Position numbers and translations under genes: made by a program
The notes under the pieces: generated by a model
What the model was told of the DNA's origin: nothing
What the model saw: the letters and a program-made list of their open reading frames with translations, nothing else
Database searches by the model: none
Part shown: one piece after another, positions 8,458-19,476 of the stretch
Numbering within the stretch: the first letter of the stretch is position 1
Layout: every line of letters begins with the position of its first letter
Source of the DNA: Streptococcus ratti FA-1 = DSM 20564
GTDB lineage: Bacteria; Bacillota; Bacilli; Lactobacillales; Streptococcaceae
Reading direction: 5' to 3'
DNA: 64,000 nucleotides
Assembly (NCBI RefSeq): GCF_000286075.1
Contig: NZ_AJTZ01000005.1
Span: 1-64,000 of the forward strand

Positions 8458-9690
8458 ATGACATTACAAAGAGTTGTCGTAACTGGTTACGGCGTTACTT
8501 CACCAATAGGACATACGCCAGAAGAATTTTGGAACAGTCTTCGTAACGGAAAAATTGGGATCAAACCCATCACTAAATTTGATGCTTCAGAAATTCCGGT
8601 TTTCAATGCCGGAGAAATCCAAGATTTTCCATTTGACAAGTATTTTGTGAAAAAAGACAGAAATAGAATGGATGACTATTCTCTTTATGCCATCTATGCT
8701 GCTATGGAGGCTTTGGAAAATTCTGCGCTTGATATGGCGAAAACAATTCGTGACCGTGTCGGTGTCATCGTATCATCAGGTATTGGCGGTCTGCAAGAAT
8801 TAGAAGATCAAATCATTCGCATGCATGAACGCGGTATGAAACGTATTAAGCCCATGTTTATTCCTAAAGCTCTGTCAAATATGGGTGCCGGCAACATTGC
8901 TCTTAAGATTGGTGCTCAAGGGGTATGTAAGTCTATTACAACTGCCTGTGCATCAGCTAATGATGCTATCGGAGAAGCCTTTCGTGAAATTAAACACGGT
9001 TTTCAGGATGTTGTCTTAGCTGGCGGTTCAGAAGCTTCTATTACCCAGATTGGTATCGGTGGTTTCAACGCTCTTACAGCTCTGTCTACAACAGAAGATC
9101 CCGCTCGCTCTGCTATTCCATTTGACAAAGATCGCAATGGCTTTGTCATGGGAGAAGGGGCAGGCGTGCTGGTTCTTGAAAGCTTAGAGCATGCCCAAAA
9201 ACGCGGTGCAGCTATTTTGGCTGAGGTTGTTGGATATGGCAGCAACTGTGACGCCTATCATATGACAACGCCAAGACCGGATGGTTCTGGTGCCGCTAAA
9301 GCAATGAAGCTAGCTATTCAAGAAGCTGGCATTGAACCTGAGCAGGTCGGTTATGTCAATGCTCACGGAACATCAACCCAAGCCAATGAAAAGGGTGAAA
9401 GTCAGGCCATTGTTGCTGTCTTAGGAAAAGATGTCCCAGTATCATCTACGAAGTCCTTCACAGGTCACCTTCTGGGTGCAGCGGGTGCTGTAGAAGCAAT
9501 CGCAACACTCGAAGCGATACGTCACAGCTACCTGCCTATGACGGCCGGCACTAAGGAAGTATCAGAAGATATTGAAGCTGACGTCATTATGGGTGAGGGC
9601 CGTGAGGTAGCAGTTGACTATGCAATTTCTAATACCTTTGGATTTGGCGGGCACAATGCTGTTCTTGCTTTCAAACGCTGGGAGGCTTAA
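8458..9690 (+). CDS. fabF: Beta-ketoacyl-ACP synthase II FabF
   Basis: Condensing enzyme for chain elongation. It has 410 residues and the Cys-His-His triad: Cys164 in TTACASAND, His in NAHGTST and His in SFTGHLLGAAG. The start at 8458 has a good site (AAAGGAGAACAAC). There is no separate fabB in the cluster, so FabF also has to elongate the unsaturated branch created by FabM. accB begins 4 bases after the stop. Confidence 0.95.
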   Translation: MTLQRVVVTGYGVTSPIGHTPEEFWNSLRNGKIGIKPITKFDASEIPVFNAGEIQDFPFDKYFVKKDRNRMDDYSLYAIYAAMEALENSALDMAKTIRDRVGVIVSSGIGGLQELEDQIIRMHERGMKRIKPMFIPKALSNMGAGNIALKIGAQGVCKSITTACASANDAIGEAFREIKHGFQDVVLAGGSEASITQIGIGGFNALTALSTTEDPARSAIPFDKDRNGFVMGEGAGVLVLESLEHAQKRGAAILAEVVGYGSNCDAYHMTTPRPDGSGAAKAMKLAIQEAGIEPEQVGYVNAHGTSTQANEKGESQAIVAVLGKDVPVSSTKSFTGHLLGAAGAVEAIATLEAIRHSYLPMTAGTKEVSEDIEADVIMGEGREVAVDYAISNTFGFGGHNAVLAFKRWEA

Positions 9691-9693
9691 TTC

Positions 9694-10167
9694 ATGAATA
9701 TTTCAGAAATCAAAGATTTGATGAGTCAGTTTGATAGTTCCAGTCTTCGTGAATTTTCCTATAATAACAACGGTGAGGCCCTTGTTTTCAGCAAAAATGA
9801 GTCGGCTGCAGCAGTTTCTGCTGCTGCGATTGAAGCAGCTGTTCCAGCCGCCGCGGTTTCAACCCCAGCTCCTCAGCCTCAAGCAGCAGAAGTTTCAGCT
9901 CCTCTTGCTGACCAAGCAGAAGTGACTGCTGAGGGCGATATTGTTGAAAGTCCCTTGGTTGGAGTAGCTTACCTTGCTCCGGCTCCCGACAAACCAGCCT
10001 TTGTTTCTGTTGGCGATCAAGTCAAAAAGGGTCAGACACTGCTTATCATTGAAGCCATGAAAGTGATGAATGAAGTGCCGGCACCAAAAGACGGTACTGT
10101 TACAGAAATTTTAGTAGCAAACGAAGAAGTGGTTGAATTTGGAAAAGGACTGGTACGCATCAGATGA
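9694..10167 (+). CDS. accB: Biotin carboxyl carrier protein of acetyl-CoA carboxylase
   Basis: Carries biotin between AccC and the AccAD transferase. In 157 residues there is an N-terminal helical region, an Ala/Pro-rich flexible linker (about residues 38-75) and a C-terminal biotinyl domain with Lys123 in [19 protein letters not shown] precedes it as expected. Its end overlaps fabZ by four bases, coupling translation. Confidence 0.95.
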   Translation: MNISEIKDLMSQFDSSSLREFSYNNNGEALVFSKNESAAAVSAAAIEAAVPAAAVSTPAPQPQAAEVSAPLADQAEVTAEGDIVESPLVGVAYLAPAPDKPAFVSVGDQVKKGQTLLIIEAMKVMNEVPAPKDGTVTEILVANEEVVEFGKGLVRIR

Positions 10168-10586
10168 TTGATATTAATAAAATTCGTGAGGCACTTCCTC
10201 ACCGTTACCCTATGTTATTAGTTGATCGTGTTCTTGAAGTCAGTGATGATGAAATTGTTGCAATTAAGAATGTGACCATCAATGAGCCCTTCTTCAACGG
10301 TCATTTTCCCCAATATCCTGTCATGCCGGGTGTTCTGATTATGGAAGCCCTGGCACAGACTGCGGGAGTCCTTGAATTATCAAAAGAAGAGAATAAGGGA
10401 AAACTTGTTTTTTACGCAGGCATGGACAAGGTGAAGTTTAAAAAGCAGGTTGTTCCCGGTGATCAGCTTGTCATGACGGCTAAGTTTGTTAAGCGCCGCG
10501 GGACGATTGCTGTAGTTGAAGCAAAAGCAGAAGTAGACGGAAAACTGGCTGCAAGCGGAACGTTGACGTTTGCATTAGGGAATTAA
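10164..10586 (+). CDS. fabZ: 3-hydroxyacyl-ACP dehydratase FabZ
   Basis: Hot-dog-fold dehydratase, 140 residues. It removes water from 3-hydroxyacyl-ACP to give the trans-2-enoyl product used by FabK or FabM. The active-site His and Glu lie in [18 protein letters not shown], and [13 protein letters not shown] is the typical N-terminal motif. It is embedded between accB and accC, overlapping accB by 4 bases. Confidence 0.95.
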   Translation: MIDINKIREALPHRYPMLLVDRVLEVSDDEIVAIKNVTINEPFFNGHFPQYPVMPGVLIMEALAQTAGVLELSKEENKGKLVFYAGMDKVKFKKQVVPGDQLVMTAKFVKRRGTIAVVEAKAEVDGKLAASGTLTFALGN

Positions 10587-10617
10587 CAAATTAAAACCTT
10601 AGGAGAAATGCATCATC

Positions 10618-11988
10618 ATGTTTAAGAAAATTTTGATTGCCAATCGTGGTGAAATTGCTGTGCGTATTATCCGCGCAGCCAGAGAATTAGGAATTGCGAC
10701 TGTTGCAGTCTATTCGGAAGCAGATAAAGATTCGCTTCACACCCTCTTAGCAGATGAGGCTGTGTGTATTGGACCGGCTAAATCAACAGATTCTTATCTT
10801 AATATGAATGCTGTTTTGTCGGCAGCCATTGTAACTGGTGCTGAAGCCATTCATCCAGGTTTTGGTTTTTTAAGTGAAAATTCTAAGTTTGCAACCATGT
10901 GTGAAGAGATGCGGATTAAATTTATCGGTCCGGCAGCTGCTGTTATGGATAAAATGGGAGATAAAATTAATGCGCGTGCTGAAATGATAAGAGCCGAAGT
11001 TCCTGTTATTCCAGGTTCTGACGGTGAGGTTTTTACGGCTGAAGAGGCTTTGAAAACTGCCGATAAAATTGGCTATCCGGTTATGCTGAAGGCTTCTGCC
11101 GGCGGCGGTGGCAAGGGTATTCGTAAGGTTGATAAAGAAGAAGACCTGACAGCAGCCTTTGAATCGGCTTCTCAGGAAGCTTTGGCAGCTTTTGGCAATG
11201 GTGCCATGTACTTGGAAAAGGTTATCTACCCAGCTCGCCACATTGAAGTGCAGATTTTGGGAGATTCTTTCGGTCATGTTATTCACCTGGGAGAGCGTGA
11301 CTGCTCACTTCAGCGTAATAATCAAAAAGTTCTGGAAGAAAGCCCTTCTATTGCAATCGGTAAGACTCTGCGTGGCAAGATGGGAGATGCTGCTGTCCGG
11401 GCGGCGAAGGCCGTCGAATATGAGAACGCCGGCACAATTGAATTCCTTTTGGATGAAGCTTCGGGACAGTTTTATTTCATGGAAATGAATACACGTGTTC
11501 AAGTTGAACATCCAGTAACAGAATTCGTTACCGGTGTTGATATTGTGAAGGATCAGATTCGGATTGCTGCAGGTCAGGAATTAGCCTATCAGCAAGAGGA
11601 TATTCAGATTTCCGGCCATGCGATTGAATGCCGGATTAATGCTGAAAATCCTAAATTTAATTTCGCTCCCAGTCCGGGCAAGGTTAGCGAGCTTTTTCTG
11701 CCGAGCGGAGGTGTTGGGCTGCGTGTGGACAGTGCGATGTATAATAACTACACCATCCCGCCTTACTATGACAGCATGATTGCCAAAATTATTGTTCACG
11801 GTGAAAATCGCTTTGATGCTCTGATGAAGATGCAGCGTGCTCTCTATGAGTTTGAAGTAACTGGTGTTGTGACGAATGCTGAATTTCAGCTTGATTTAAT
11901 TTCTAATGCAAATGTTATTGCTGGTGATTATGATACCTCCTTTTTGATGGAGACTTTTTTGCCAGCCTATACAGAGGATAAAGAATAG
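10618..11988 (+). CDS. accC: Acetyl-CoA carboxylase, biotin carboxylase subunit
   Basis: ATP-dependent carboxylation of biotin on AccB. It has 456 residues. The N-terminal fold starts [20 protein letters not shown], followed by the ATP-grasp domain with [41 protein letters not shown] and [17 protein letters not shown] strong AGGAGAAA site precedes the ATG. The accC-accD-accA order with gaps of 8 and -4 bases supports one carboxylase operon. Confidence 0.96.
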   Translation: MFKKILIANRGEIAVRIIRAARELGIATVAVYSEADKDSLHTLLADEAVCIGPAKSTDSYLNMNAVLSAAIVTGAEAIHPGFGFLSENSKFATMCEEMRIKFIGPAAAVMDKMGDKINARAEMIRAEVPVIPGSDGEVFTAEEALKTADKIGYPVMLKASAGGGGKGIRKVDKEEDLTAAFESASQEALAAFGNGAMYLEKVIYPARHIEVQILGDSFGHVIHLGERDCSLQRNNQKVLEESPSIAIGKTLRGKMGDAAVRAAKAVEYENAGTIEFLLDEASGQFYFMEMNTRVQVEHPVTEFVTGVDIVKDQIRIAAGQELAYQQEDIQISGHAIECRINAENPKFNFAPSPGKVSELFLPSGGVGLRVDSAMYNNYTIPPYYDSMIAKIIVHGENRFDALMKMQRALYEFEVTGVVTNAEFQLDLISNANVIAGDYDTSFLMETFLPAYTEDKE

Positions 11989-11996
11989 GTGTTGAT

Positions 11997-12863
11997 ATGG
12001 CTTTATTTGAAAGAAAAAATAAGTATATCCGTATAAATCCTCAGCGATTCGTTAAAGGGACAGAACCTCGGGAAACACCGGAAGTTCCAGATGAACTCTT
12101 TGCTAAGTGCCCGGCTTGCAAACACATGATTTATCAAAAAGATCTTGGTTTAGCCAAAATCTGTCCCAAGTGCTCTTATAATTTTCGTATCTCAGCTCAG
12201 GAACGCTTAGCGATTACGGTTGATGAGGGTTCTTTTCAAGAAATGTTTACAGGCATTAAAACAAAAGATCCCCTCGATTTTCCTGACTATAAGGAAAAAT
12301 TGGCGGCAGCCCAAGCTAAAACCGGTCTTGATGAAGCTGTCATGACAGGGACAGCTGCCTTTGCTGGGCAAAAAGCAGCTCTTGCTATCATGGACTCTCA
12401 TTTTATTATGGCTTCAATGGGAACGGTTGTTGGTGAGAAAATTACTCGTCTTTTCGAATATGCCAGAGCAGAGCATCTGCCGGTTGTCATTTTTACAGCC
12501 TCAGGCGGTGCCCGCATGCAAGAGGGTATTATGAGTCTGATGCAAATGGCTAAGATTTCAGCGGCGGTAAAACGCCATTCCAATGAAGGTCTTTTTTACT
12601 TAACGGTGCTGACAGATCCTACAACCGGCGGTGTGACAGCCAGTTTTGCCATGGAAGGTGATATTATTTTAGCGGAACCTCAGACTTTGGTTGGCTTTGC
12701 CGGCCGTCGTGTTATCGAAACGACTGTTCGTGAAACCTTGCCTGAAGGATTCCAAAAAGCTGAGTTTCTTTTGGAACATGGTTTTATTGATGCCATTGTT
12801 AAGAGAACGGATTTGAAGGAAACAATTGCTAAATTGCTTGCATTTCATGGAGGTGGCAAATGA
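11997..12863 (+). CDS. accD: Acetyl-CoA carboxylase carboxyltransferase beta subunit
   Basis: Pairs with AccA to move the carboxyl group from biotin to acetyl-CoA. It has 288 residues with an N-terminal zinc ribbon (CPACKH and CPKCSYNF, four cysteines) and a crotonase-like core containing [10 protein letters not shown] and [14 protein letters not shown]. Its end overlaps the accA start by four bases. Confidence 0.95.
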   Translation: MALFERKNKYIRINPQRFVKGTEPRETPEVPDELFAKCPACKHMIYQKDLGLAKICPKCSYNFRISAQERLAITVDEGSFQEMFTGIKTKDPLDFPDYKEKLAAAQAKTGLDEAVMTGTAAFAGQKAALAIMDSHFIMASMGTVVGEKITRLFEYARAEHLPVVIFTASGGARMQEGIMSLMQMAKISAAVKRHSNEGLFYLTVLTDPTTGGVTASFAMEGDIILAEPQTLVGFAGRRVIETTVRETLPEGFQKAEFLLEHGFIDAIVKRTDLKETIAKLLAFHGGGK

Positions 12864-13630
12864 GTGATGTGTCAAGAATACTCAAAGAAGCTCGCAATCA
12901 GGCACGTCTAACGACTTTAGATTATGCAGAGCAGATCTTTGATGACTTTATGGAATTGCATGGCGACCGCCATTTTGCAGATGATGGAGCAATCGTTGGA
13001 GGAATTGGTCTTTTGGATGGGAAACCAGTTACTGTAATCGGTGTCCAAAAGGGAAAAAACTTACAGGATAATCTTAATCGTAATTTTGGCCAGCCGAATC
13101 CGGAAGGCTACCGTAAGGCTCTGCGCTTGATGAAACAGGCGGAAAAATTCAAAAGGCCTGTGGTTACTCTGATTAACACAGCAGGAGCCTATCCGGGTGT
13201 TGGAGCAGAAGAAAGAGGGCAGGGAGAAGCAATTGCCCGCAATTTATTGGAAATGAGCGACCTTAAGGTGCCCATTATCGCTATTATTATTGGTGAAGGC
13301 GGATCAGGCGGAGCCTTAGCCTTAGCTGTTGCAGATAGGGTTTGGATGCTTGAACATACCATGTATGCTGTGCTCAGTCCAGAAGGTTTTGCCTCTATCC
13401 TTTGGAAAGACGGCAGTCGTTCTGTTGAAGCTGCTGAATTGATGAAAATTACAGCAGGAGAGCTTCTTAAAATGGGAGTTATTGATAAGGTTATTCCTGA
13501 ACACGGTTATTTTTCAAGTGAAATTGTTCAAATGATGAAGACAAATTTAATGGAAGAACTAAGGAAGCTTGAACAGCTGGATGTAGCTGATTTGTTGGAA
13601 GAACGTTACCAGCGTTTTAGAAAATATTAA
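12860..13630 (+). CDS. accA: Acetyl-CoA carboxylase carboxyltransferase alpha subunit
   Basis: The 256-residue partner of AccD. Typical signatures are [48 protein letters not shown] and [11 protein letters not shown]. It is shorter at the N-terminus than the E. coli protein, as is usual in streptococci. It is the last gene of the fatty acid cluster, followed by a terminator. Confidence 0.95.
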   Translation: MSDVSRILKEARNQARLTTLDYAEQIFDDFMELHGDRHFADDGAIVGGIGLLDGKPVTVIGVQKGKNLQDNLNRNFGQPNPEGYRKALRLMKQAEKFKRPVVTLINTAGAYPGVGAEERGQGEAIARNLLEMSDLKVPIIAIIIGEGGSGGALALAVADRVWMLEHTMYAVLSPEGFASILWKDGSRSVEAAELMKITAGELLKMGVIDKVIPEHGYFSSEIVQMMKTNLMEELRKLEQLDVADLLEERYQRFRKY

Positions 13631-13635
13631 CGATT

Positions 13636-13670
13636 AATCTCATCTTAAGGTGAGATTTTTCTATTTTTTT
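13636..13670 (+). terminator. Terminator of the fatty acid synthesis cluster
   Basis: Stem ATCTCATCTT with AAGGTGAGAT (one wobble pair), followed by TTTTCTATTTTTTT. Confidence 0.8.
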
Positions 13671-13744
13671 AAAAGAGATTTTCATCTAAGAAAAGTTCTT
13701 ACAGATATGATATAATTAAGGGATAAGGATAAAGGCGGAAAAAA

Positions 13745-16700
13745 ATGAGTAGATTGATTCCTGGACATGTTCGTCATAAGGGCATTGACTTTTACGAACA
13801 AAACTTAGTATCTATTTTAGAAGAAAAAGATAACTTTCTGCTGGCACAGGTTGCTGACCACAAAGTTCACTACACTCTTGAAGACAGTCTTGTTTTTTGT
13901 TCCTGCGATATGTTTCGAAAAAAGGGCTACTGCCCTCATATAGCAGCAGTTGAGCACTATTTAAACAATCACCCTAAGGGGAAAAATCTGGCTGATAACC
14001 TTATTGCAGACGAGCAGGATTTGGAGGAAAGAAGGGAGCAAACCTCTTTTGGCAGTCTTTTTCTTGACGGTTTGACAATGAACGAAGATGACAGTCTCAA
14101 GTATCGTTTATCTGCTCAGGGCAGTCAGAGTCCCTTTTCATCAGATTTTTGGTGGACTTTAAAGATTAACCGCCTGCCTGATAAGCGTTCTTACGTCATT
14201 CGTGATATTAAGGCCTTTTTGAACGTTGTCAAAAAAGAGTCGTATTATCAGATAGGCAAGAATTATTATGAACCGCTCTCCCTCCTGCAGTTTGACGCAG
14301 CCAGTCAGGAACTTATCGAGTTTTTGTGGCGTATTGTGCCCGATGTTGCTGCCAATACAGAGTTTTTGCTGCCCAATCATGCTCGCAATTTAACCTTTCC
14401 AAGTGGTTTTTTTGAAGAGGGTATCAGTATGTTAACTGATCTTTATGATTTTTCTTTTGAAGGAGAGTCGCAGGTTTATCATGATTTAAATTTTATAGAA
14501 TTAGACAGCTCGGTGCAATTCTATCATTTTAAAGTTGTTGTGCACCGTCAGTCTATTGAGCTGATTATCAATGAAAAACCTGCAAAATTTTTCTTTGATA
14601 ATCAGTATCTGCTTTATCGTAATACCTTTTATCATCTTGACTCTAAGCAAAGAAAGCTGGCTGGTGCAATTAAGAGCCTGCCTTTGGAAGAGGACCTAGC
14701 TAAGCATCTTTATTTTGATTTTGAAGATCAGGCAAAGCTGGCAGCCAGTCTTTTAGATTTCAAAAAGCTTGGCAAGGTTGATGCACCTGCCAGTTTTGAT
14801 ATCCGTGATTTTGATGTTATTTTTAATTTTGATTTGTCTAACGATCAAGAGCTTGTGCTGCATCTGGTATTTGATTATGGGCATGTGCAGGTTTCTAGCC
14901 AAGAAGAAAAAGAAGCCCTGCCTTTTGCCAGCCATTTTAAAAAGGAGAAGAAAATTGCCAATCTTCTTGAACTTTATGGCTTTTCAAAGGGATTTACAGC
15001 CTATCATCCGCCTTTGAAAGCCCAGGAACTTTATCGCTTTTTCACGGAAATGCTGAACCATTTTGAGCGTATAGGCAAGGTCACGCTTTCGCCGTCGCTT
15101 GAAGCCCTGCGTTATCTGGAAAAGCCAAGGATTGATATTAAAACGGCTCAAGGACTGTTGGATATCTCATTTGATTTTTCTAGTATTTTTGAGGGTGATA
15201 TTGATGATGCTCTGACAGCCCTTTTTGAAAATCGCTCTTACTTTGTCAGTAAGTCTGGGAAATTAGTCCTTTTTGACGAAGAAACACAAAAGGTCAGTCA
15301 GGCTCTGCAAAATTTGCATGCAAAAAAACTCCCTAACGGTCATCTGAAGGTCAACAAAATTGCTGCTTATCAGGTTTCTGACGCCTTGCAGGATGCAGAA
15401 AACGTTCAATTCTCTGAAGAATTTGCTCAGCTGGTCAAGGACTTACGGCATCCGGAAGAATTCTTGCTGCCCGATTTTAAGGTCAATGCCAGCCTGCGTG
15501 ATTATCAGCTCAAAGGTGTGAAATGGATGTCAGTACTTGATAAGTATGGCTTTGGCGGCATTTTAGCCGATGATATGGGCTTGGGGAAGACCTTGCAGAC
15601 TCTAACCTTTTTGACCGGCAATCTCAGCAAGGATTCCAAGGTTCTGATTTTATCACCATCAAGCCTCATTTATAACTGGAAGGACGAATGCCAAAAGTTT
15701 ACGCCTGACTTAGATGTGGCAGTCTCTTACGGTCTCAAGGCGGTCAGGGATGAGGTTATTGCTGAAAACCATCAGGTGACGATTACCAGCTATACTTCCT
15801 TCCGTCAGGATTTTGACCGTTACCAAAAAATGCACTTTGACTATCTGATTTTAGATGAAGCGCAGGTTATGAAAAATACCCAGACGAAGATTGCTCAGAG
15901 TCTCCGCGCTTTTGAAGTCAAAAACTGCTTTGCCCTTTCTGGGACACCTATCGAAAATAAACTGTTAGAAATTTGGTCTATTTTTCAAATTGTTTTGCCG
16001 GGACTCTTGCCGGCAAAGAAAGAATTTTTAAAAATGGAACCTGAAAAAGTTGCCCGCTATATTAAACCTTTTGTAATGCGGCGCCGCAAGGAGGATGTCT
16101 TACCGGAGCTTCCTGATTTAACGGAAATTAACTATCGCAATGAATTGGCAGACAGTCAAAAGGCTATCTATTTAGCCCAGCTCCGCCAAATGCAGGACAA
16201 TATCCGGCAGTCCTCCGATGCTGAAATCAATCGGCAGAAGATTGAAATTCTTTCTGGAATTACACGCCTGCGTCAAATCTGTGATAGTCCTAAACTGTTT
16301 ATGTCCTATGACGGTGAAAGCGGGAAGATGGATAGTTTGCGCGAACTGTTGCAGCAAATCAAAGAAAGCGGTCATAGAGCCTTAATCTTTTCTCAGTTTC
16401 GCAATATGCTGGATTTAGCTGAAGAGGAGCTGGGTATTCTTGGCCTGACCAGCTATAAAATGACAGGATCTACCCCTGCTAATGAGCGTCAGGAGATGAC
16501 ACGCGCCTTCAACAATGGCAGCAAGGATGTCTTTTTAATTTCTCTTAAAGCGGGCGGTGTCGGTCTCAATCTGACGGGAGCAGATACTGTTATTTTAATT
16601 GATTTATGGTGGAATCCTGCTGTGGAAATGCAGGCCATCAGCCGTGCCCATCGTATTGGACAGAAGGAAAATGTTGAGGTTTACCGCATGATTACGCGGG

Positions 16701-16834
16701 GAACGATCGAGGAGAAAATTTTAGAGCTGCAAGAGAGTAAGAAAAATTTGGTGACAACTGTCTTGGATGGAAATGAAACCCGTGCCAGCATGAGCATCGA
16801 AGAAATTAAAGAAATTTTAGGAATTTCTGAATGA
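13745..16834 (+). CDS. SNF2-family helicase with SWIM zinc finger
   Basis: A 1029-residue protein. A SWIM zinc-binding motif lies near residues 55-75 (CSCDMFRKKGYCPH), a long helical region follows, and the SNF2 ATPase occupies the C-terminal 450 residues: DDMGLGKT (Walker A), DEAQ (Walker B), SGTPIENK (motif III) and QAISRAHRIGQ (motif VI). The family moves along duplex DNA or remodels DNA-protein complexes; the role of the streptococcal member is unknown. It has its own upstream TATAAT (about 13711) and a GGCGG-type site. Its stable place before murC does not explain its role. Confidence 0.88.
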   Translation: MSRLIPGHVRHKGIDFYEQNLVSILEEKDNFLLAQVADHKVHYTLEDSLVFCSCDMFRKKGYCPHIAAVEHYLNNHPKGKNLADNLIADEQDLEERREQTSFGSLFLDGLTMNEDDSLKYRLSAQGSQSPFSSDFWWTLKINRLPDKRSYVIRDIKAFLNVVKKESYYQIGKNYYEPLSLLQFDAASQELIEFLWRIVPDVAANTEFLLPNHARNLTFPSGFFEEGISMLTDLYDFSFEGESQVYHDLNFIELDSSVQFYHFKVVVHRQSIELIINEKPAKFFFDNQYLLYRNTFYHLDSKQRKLAGAIKSLPLEEDLAKHLYFDFEDQAKLAASLLDFKKLGKVDAPASFDIRDFDVIFNFDLSNDQELVLHLVFDYGHVQVSSQEEKEALPFASHFKKEKKIANLLELYGFSKGFTAYHPPLKAQELYRFFTEMLNHFERIGKVTLSPSLEALRYLEKPRIDIKTAQGLLDISFDFSSIFEGDIDDALTALFENRSYFVSKSGKLVLFDEETQKVSQALQNLHAKKLPNGHLKVNKIAAYQVSDALQDAENVQFSEEFAQLVKDLRHPEEFLLPDFKVNASLRDYQLKGVKWMSVLDKYGFGGILADDMGLGKTLQTLTFLTGNLSKDSKVLILSPSSLIYNWKDECQKFTPDLDVAVSYGLKAVRDEVIAENHQVTITSYTSFRQDFDRYQKMHFDYLILDEAQVMKNTQTKIAQSLRAFEVKNCFALSGTPIENKLLEIWSIFQIVLPGLLPAKKEFLKMEPEKVARYIKPFVMRRRKEDVLPELPDLTEINYRNELADSQKAIYLAQLRQMQDNIRQSSDAEINRQKIEILSGITRLRQICDSPKLFMSYDGESGKMDSLRELLQQIKESGHRALIFSQFRNMLDLAEEELGILGLTSYKMTGSTPANERQEMTRAFNNGSKDVFLISLKAGGVGLNLTGADTVILIDLWWNPAVEMQAISRAHRIGQKENVEVYRMITRGTIEEKILELQESKKNLVTTVLDGNETRASMSIEEIKEILGISE

Positions 16835-16895
16835 TGGCTTTCAAAATTGTTGTTTTTAGTTTATAATAGGAATGTTTCAGAAAGGATGTGAGTTA

Positions 16896-17486
16896 ATGGG
16901 TCGTAAAAGAAAATTTCCCTTGGTTGCGGATGATGAGGTTGTCGTTGAAATTGCTAAAATAATGCATTTATATGAAAATGAAGATCTGATCACCAATATT
17001 CACGGTCCTTATGAAGATAAGGTTTATGACGATGTAACTCAAGGTTATCAGTTTATTCCTGATAATCCTAATCCTCAGGACGTGGCTTCAGAGCGCATTA
17101 AGACACAAAAGGCAGGAAAAACCTACGCTGAAATTGCCCGTGAAAAAGCCCGCCAGGATCTGAAAAAGAAGCGTCAGTCTTTTATTGCCAATGATTATAA
17201 CAGACCGGTCTCTAAAGGAGTCATCAAGCAATCTGAAAAGGAGACACCGGCTCCTAAGACTGAACTAGGCCGTTTTTCAAATCATCTACATCAGGATTCT
17301 TATATCTTGGCTGAACTGCCTAAGCATTATTCAGAACTAGAGAATCCTTCAAGAAAAGATATTAAAAAGAATAATTATGACTTTTTAAAAACCAGCCAGA
17401 TCTATAATCAGAAAGAAAAACAGGAACACCGTGAGCGCCATGTAGCTCAGGAGTTAAACTTGGAACGTCTTGATGATGTTAACTAG
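16896..17486 (+). CDS. Conserved streptococcal protein of unknown function
   Basis: 196 residues, hydrophilic, with no signal peptide or membrane segment. The N-terminus ([20 protein letters not shown]) is basic, the middle is rich in charged residues likely to form helices ([18 protein letters not shown]) and the C-terminus is again charged. I do not recognise a domain. ATG 16896 follows GAAAGGATGTGAG; the longer frame from 16872 has no site. A TATAAT lies at 16862-16867. It is 16 bases before murC, so probably co-transcribed. Confidence 0.7.
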   Translation: MGRKRKFPLVADDEVVVEIAKIMHLYENEDLITNIHGPYEDKVYDDVTQGYQFIPDNPNPQDVASERIKTQKAGKTYAEIAREKARQDLKKKRQSFIANDYNRPVSKGVIKQSEKETPAPKTELGRFSNHLHQDSYILAELPKHYSELENPSRKDIKKNNYDFLKTSQIYNQKEKQEHRERHVAQELNLERLDDVN

Positions 17487-17502
17487 AGGAGAAATTAAAA
17501 AC

Positions 17503-18834
17503 ATGTCTAAAACCATTCACTTTATTGGAATCAAAGGTTCAGGGATGAGTGCCCTGGCACTGATGCTCCATCAAATGGGGTATAAGGTGCAGGGAAGTGA
17601 TGTGGATAAGTACTATTTTACCCAGCACGGTCTTGAAAAAGCAGGTATCGCTATCCTGCCTTTTGCCGAAGCGAATATCACTGATGATATGGAAATTATC
17701 GCAGGAAATGCCTTTCGGGAAGACAATAATATTGAGGTTGCCTATGCCGTAAAAAACGGTTATCACTTTAAACGTTATCACGAGTTTTTGGGTCAGTTTA
17801 TGCGTCAGTTTATCAGCCTCGGTGTGGCGGGAGCTCATGGCAAGACATCAACAACAGGCCTTTTAGCTCATGTCCTGAAAAATATTACGGATACCAGCTA
17901 TTTGATTGGTGATGGTACAGGACGCGGTCTGGCTAACAGCCAGTATTTTGTCTTTGAATCGGACGAATATGAGCGTCACTTCATGCCCTATCATCCGGAA
18001 TATTCTATCATCACAAATATTGACTTTGACCATCCTGATTACTTTACAAGTGTAGATGATGTTTTTGATGCCTTTAATGATTATGCCAAACAGGTTAAAA
18101 AAGGTCTTTTTGTTTACGGAGAAGATCCCTACCTGCGCAAGATAACGTCATCGGCACCGATTTATTATTATGGTTTTAAGGACGATAATGATTTTGTTGC
18201 CTATGAGATTATGAGAAATACCAACGGCTCTGACTTTAAGGTCAGACATGGACAAGAAGAGTTGGGACGTTTCCATATACCGGCTTTTGGCCGCCACAAT
18301 GTACTTAATGCGACAGCCGTTATTGCCAATTTGTATACTGCCGGTGTTGATATGGAATTGGTAGCTCAGCATCTGCGGACTTTCTCTGGTGTTAAGCGGC
18401 GTTTTTCAGAAAAACGTATTAACGATACGACTATTATTGATGACTTCGCACACCATCCGACTGAAATCATTGCAACGCTTGATGCTGCTCGGCAAAAGTA
18501 TCCATCAAAAGAAATTGTAGCTATTTTTCAGCCGCACACCTTTACAAGGACTATTGCGCTGTTAGATGACTTTGCCGAAGCTTTAAATGAAGCTGACAGT
18601 GTTTATCTAGCACAGATTTATGGTTCTGCGCGTGAGGAAGATCATGGTGATGTTAAAGTAGAAGACTTAGCAGAAAAAATCATTAAACCTGCTAAGGTTA
18701 TCACTGTTGAAAATGTCTCTCCTCTTTTAGATCATGATAATGCTGTCTATGTCTTTATGGGAGCAGGAGATATCCAGCTTTACGAGCGTTCCTTTGAAGA
18801 ACTCTTATCTAATTTAACAAAAAATACACAATAA
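17503..18834 (+). CDS. murC: UDP-N-acetylmuramate--L-alanine ligase
   Basis: Adds L-alanine to UDP-MurNAc, the first step of the peptide stem. It has 443 residues, with an N-terminal nucleotide fold ([15 protein letters not shown]), ATP loop [11 protein letters not shown] at about 109-118, and [10 protein letters not shown] in the C-terminal part. The start at 17503 follows AGAGGAGAAATT. The unknown gene just upstream and murC appear to form one unit ending at the terminator at 18846. Confidence 0.95.
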   Translation: MSKTIHFIGIKGSGMSALALMLHQMGYKVQGSDVDKYYFTQHGLEKAGIAILPFAEANITDDMEIIAGNAFREDNNIEVAYAVKNGYHFKRYHEFLGQFMRQFISLGVAGAHGKTSTTGLLAHVLKNITDTSYLIGDGTGRGLANSQYFVFESDEYERHFMPYHPEYSIITNIDFDHPDYFTSVDDVFDAFNDYAKQVKKGLFVYGEDPYLRKITSSAPIYYYGFKDDNDFVAYEIMRNTNGSDFKVRHGQEELGRFHIPAFGRHNVLNATAVIANLYTAGVDMELVAQHLRTFSGVKRRFSEKRINDTTIIDDFAHHPTEIIATLDAARQKYPSKEIVAIFQPHTFTRTIALLDDFAEALNEADSVYLAQIYGSAREEDHGDVKVEDLAEKIIKPAKVITVENVSPLLDHDNAVYVFMGAGDIQLYERSFEELLSNLTKNTQ

Positions 18835-18845
18835 TATAAAGGATT

Positions 18846-18875
18846 TCTTTACTTTTCAGTAAAGACCTTTTTTCT
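18846..18875 (+). terminator. Terminator after murC
   Basis: Perfect stem TCTTTACT/AGTAAAGA with loop TTTC, then CCTTTTTTCT. Confidence 0.85.
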
Positions 18876-18888
18876 AAAAGGAGAAAAA

Positions 18889-19380
18889 ATGCTGATTAGA
18901 CAAGTTCAGCTGGCTGATTTAGGAGCAGTCAGCCGTATTGAAGCTGAAAATTTCTCAGCTGCTGAGGCAGCGGCTCCCAAAGCTATCAAAGAGCGAATTG
19001 AAAAAATAGCCGATACCTTTTTAGTAGCCGAACAAAATGATCAGCTTGTAGGCTATATTGAAGGCCCTGTGATTACCAGCCGTTACCTGACAGATGATTT
19101 ATTTCAAACGGTTCAGGCCAATCCAAACCAGTCTGGCTACATTGCAGTAACCAGTCTTTCTGTGTCTAAACCATTTCAGAAACAAGGGATTGGAACGACC
19201 TTGCTGGCAGCCCTGAAGGATCTGGCTGTGGCCCAAAAGCGGTTAGGAATCAGCCTGACCTGTCATGAACATTTAATTTCTTATTATGAAATGAATGGTT
19301 TTACAGATGAAGGTCTCTCATCGTCCAATCATGGCGGCAGCACTTGGTACAATATGGTTTGGGATAATCCTGAAATCTAA
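18889..19380 (+). CDS. GNAT-family N-acetyltransferase
   Basis: 163 residues with the acetyl-CoA binding motif A as SLSVSKPFQKQGIGTTLLAA and the C-terminal YYEMNGF motif typical of GNAT enzymes. The acceptor is unknown. The strong AAAGGAGAAAAA site lies right after the murC terminator, so expression may come partly from readthrough; no clear promoter of its own is seen. Confidence 0.85.
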   Translation: MLIRQVQLADLGAVSRIEAENFSAAEAAAPKAIKERIEKIADTFLVAEQNDQLVGYIEGPVITSRYLTDDLFQTVQANPNQSGYIAVTSLSVSKPFQKQGIGTTLLAALKDLAVAQKRLGISLTCHEHLISYYEMNGFTDEGLSSSNHGGSTWYNMVWDNPEI

Positions 19381-19417
19381 TTTTTTGTTACGCAGCTGTA
19401 ATAAAAAACTGGTAAGA

Positions 19418-19446
19418 TTGCCTTTAAAGCGTTTTTAGGTTATAAT
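19418..19446 (+). promoter_or_regulatory. Promoter of mltG
   Basis: TTGCCT, a 17-bp spacer and TATAAT. Start would be near 19453, about 24 bases before the TTG start codon. Confidence 0.65.
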
Positions 19447-19476
19447 AGCCTGTGATAAACATTAGGAGGTTAAGCT

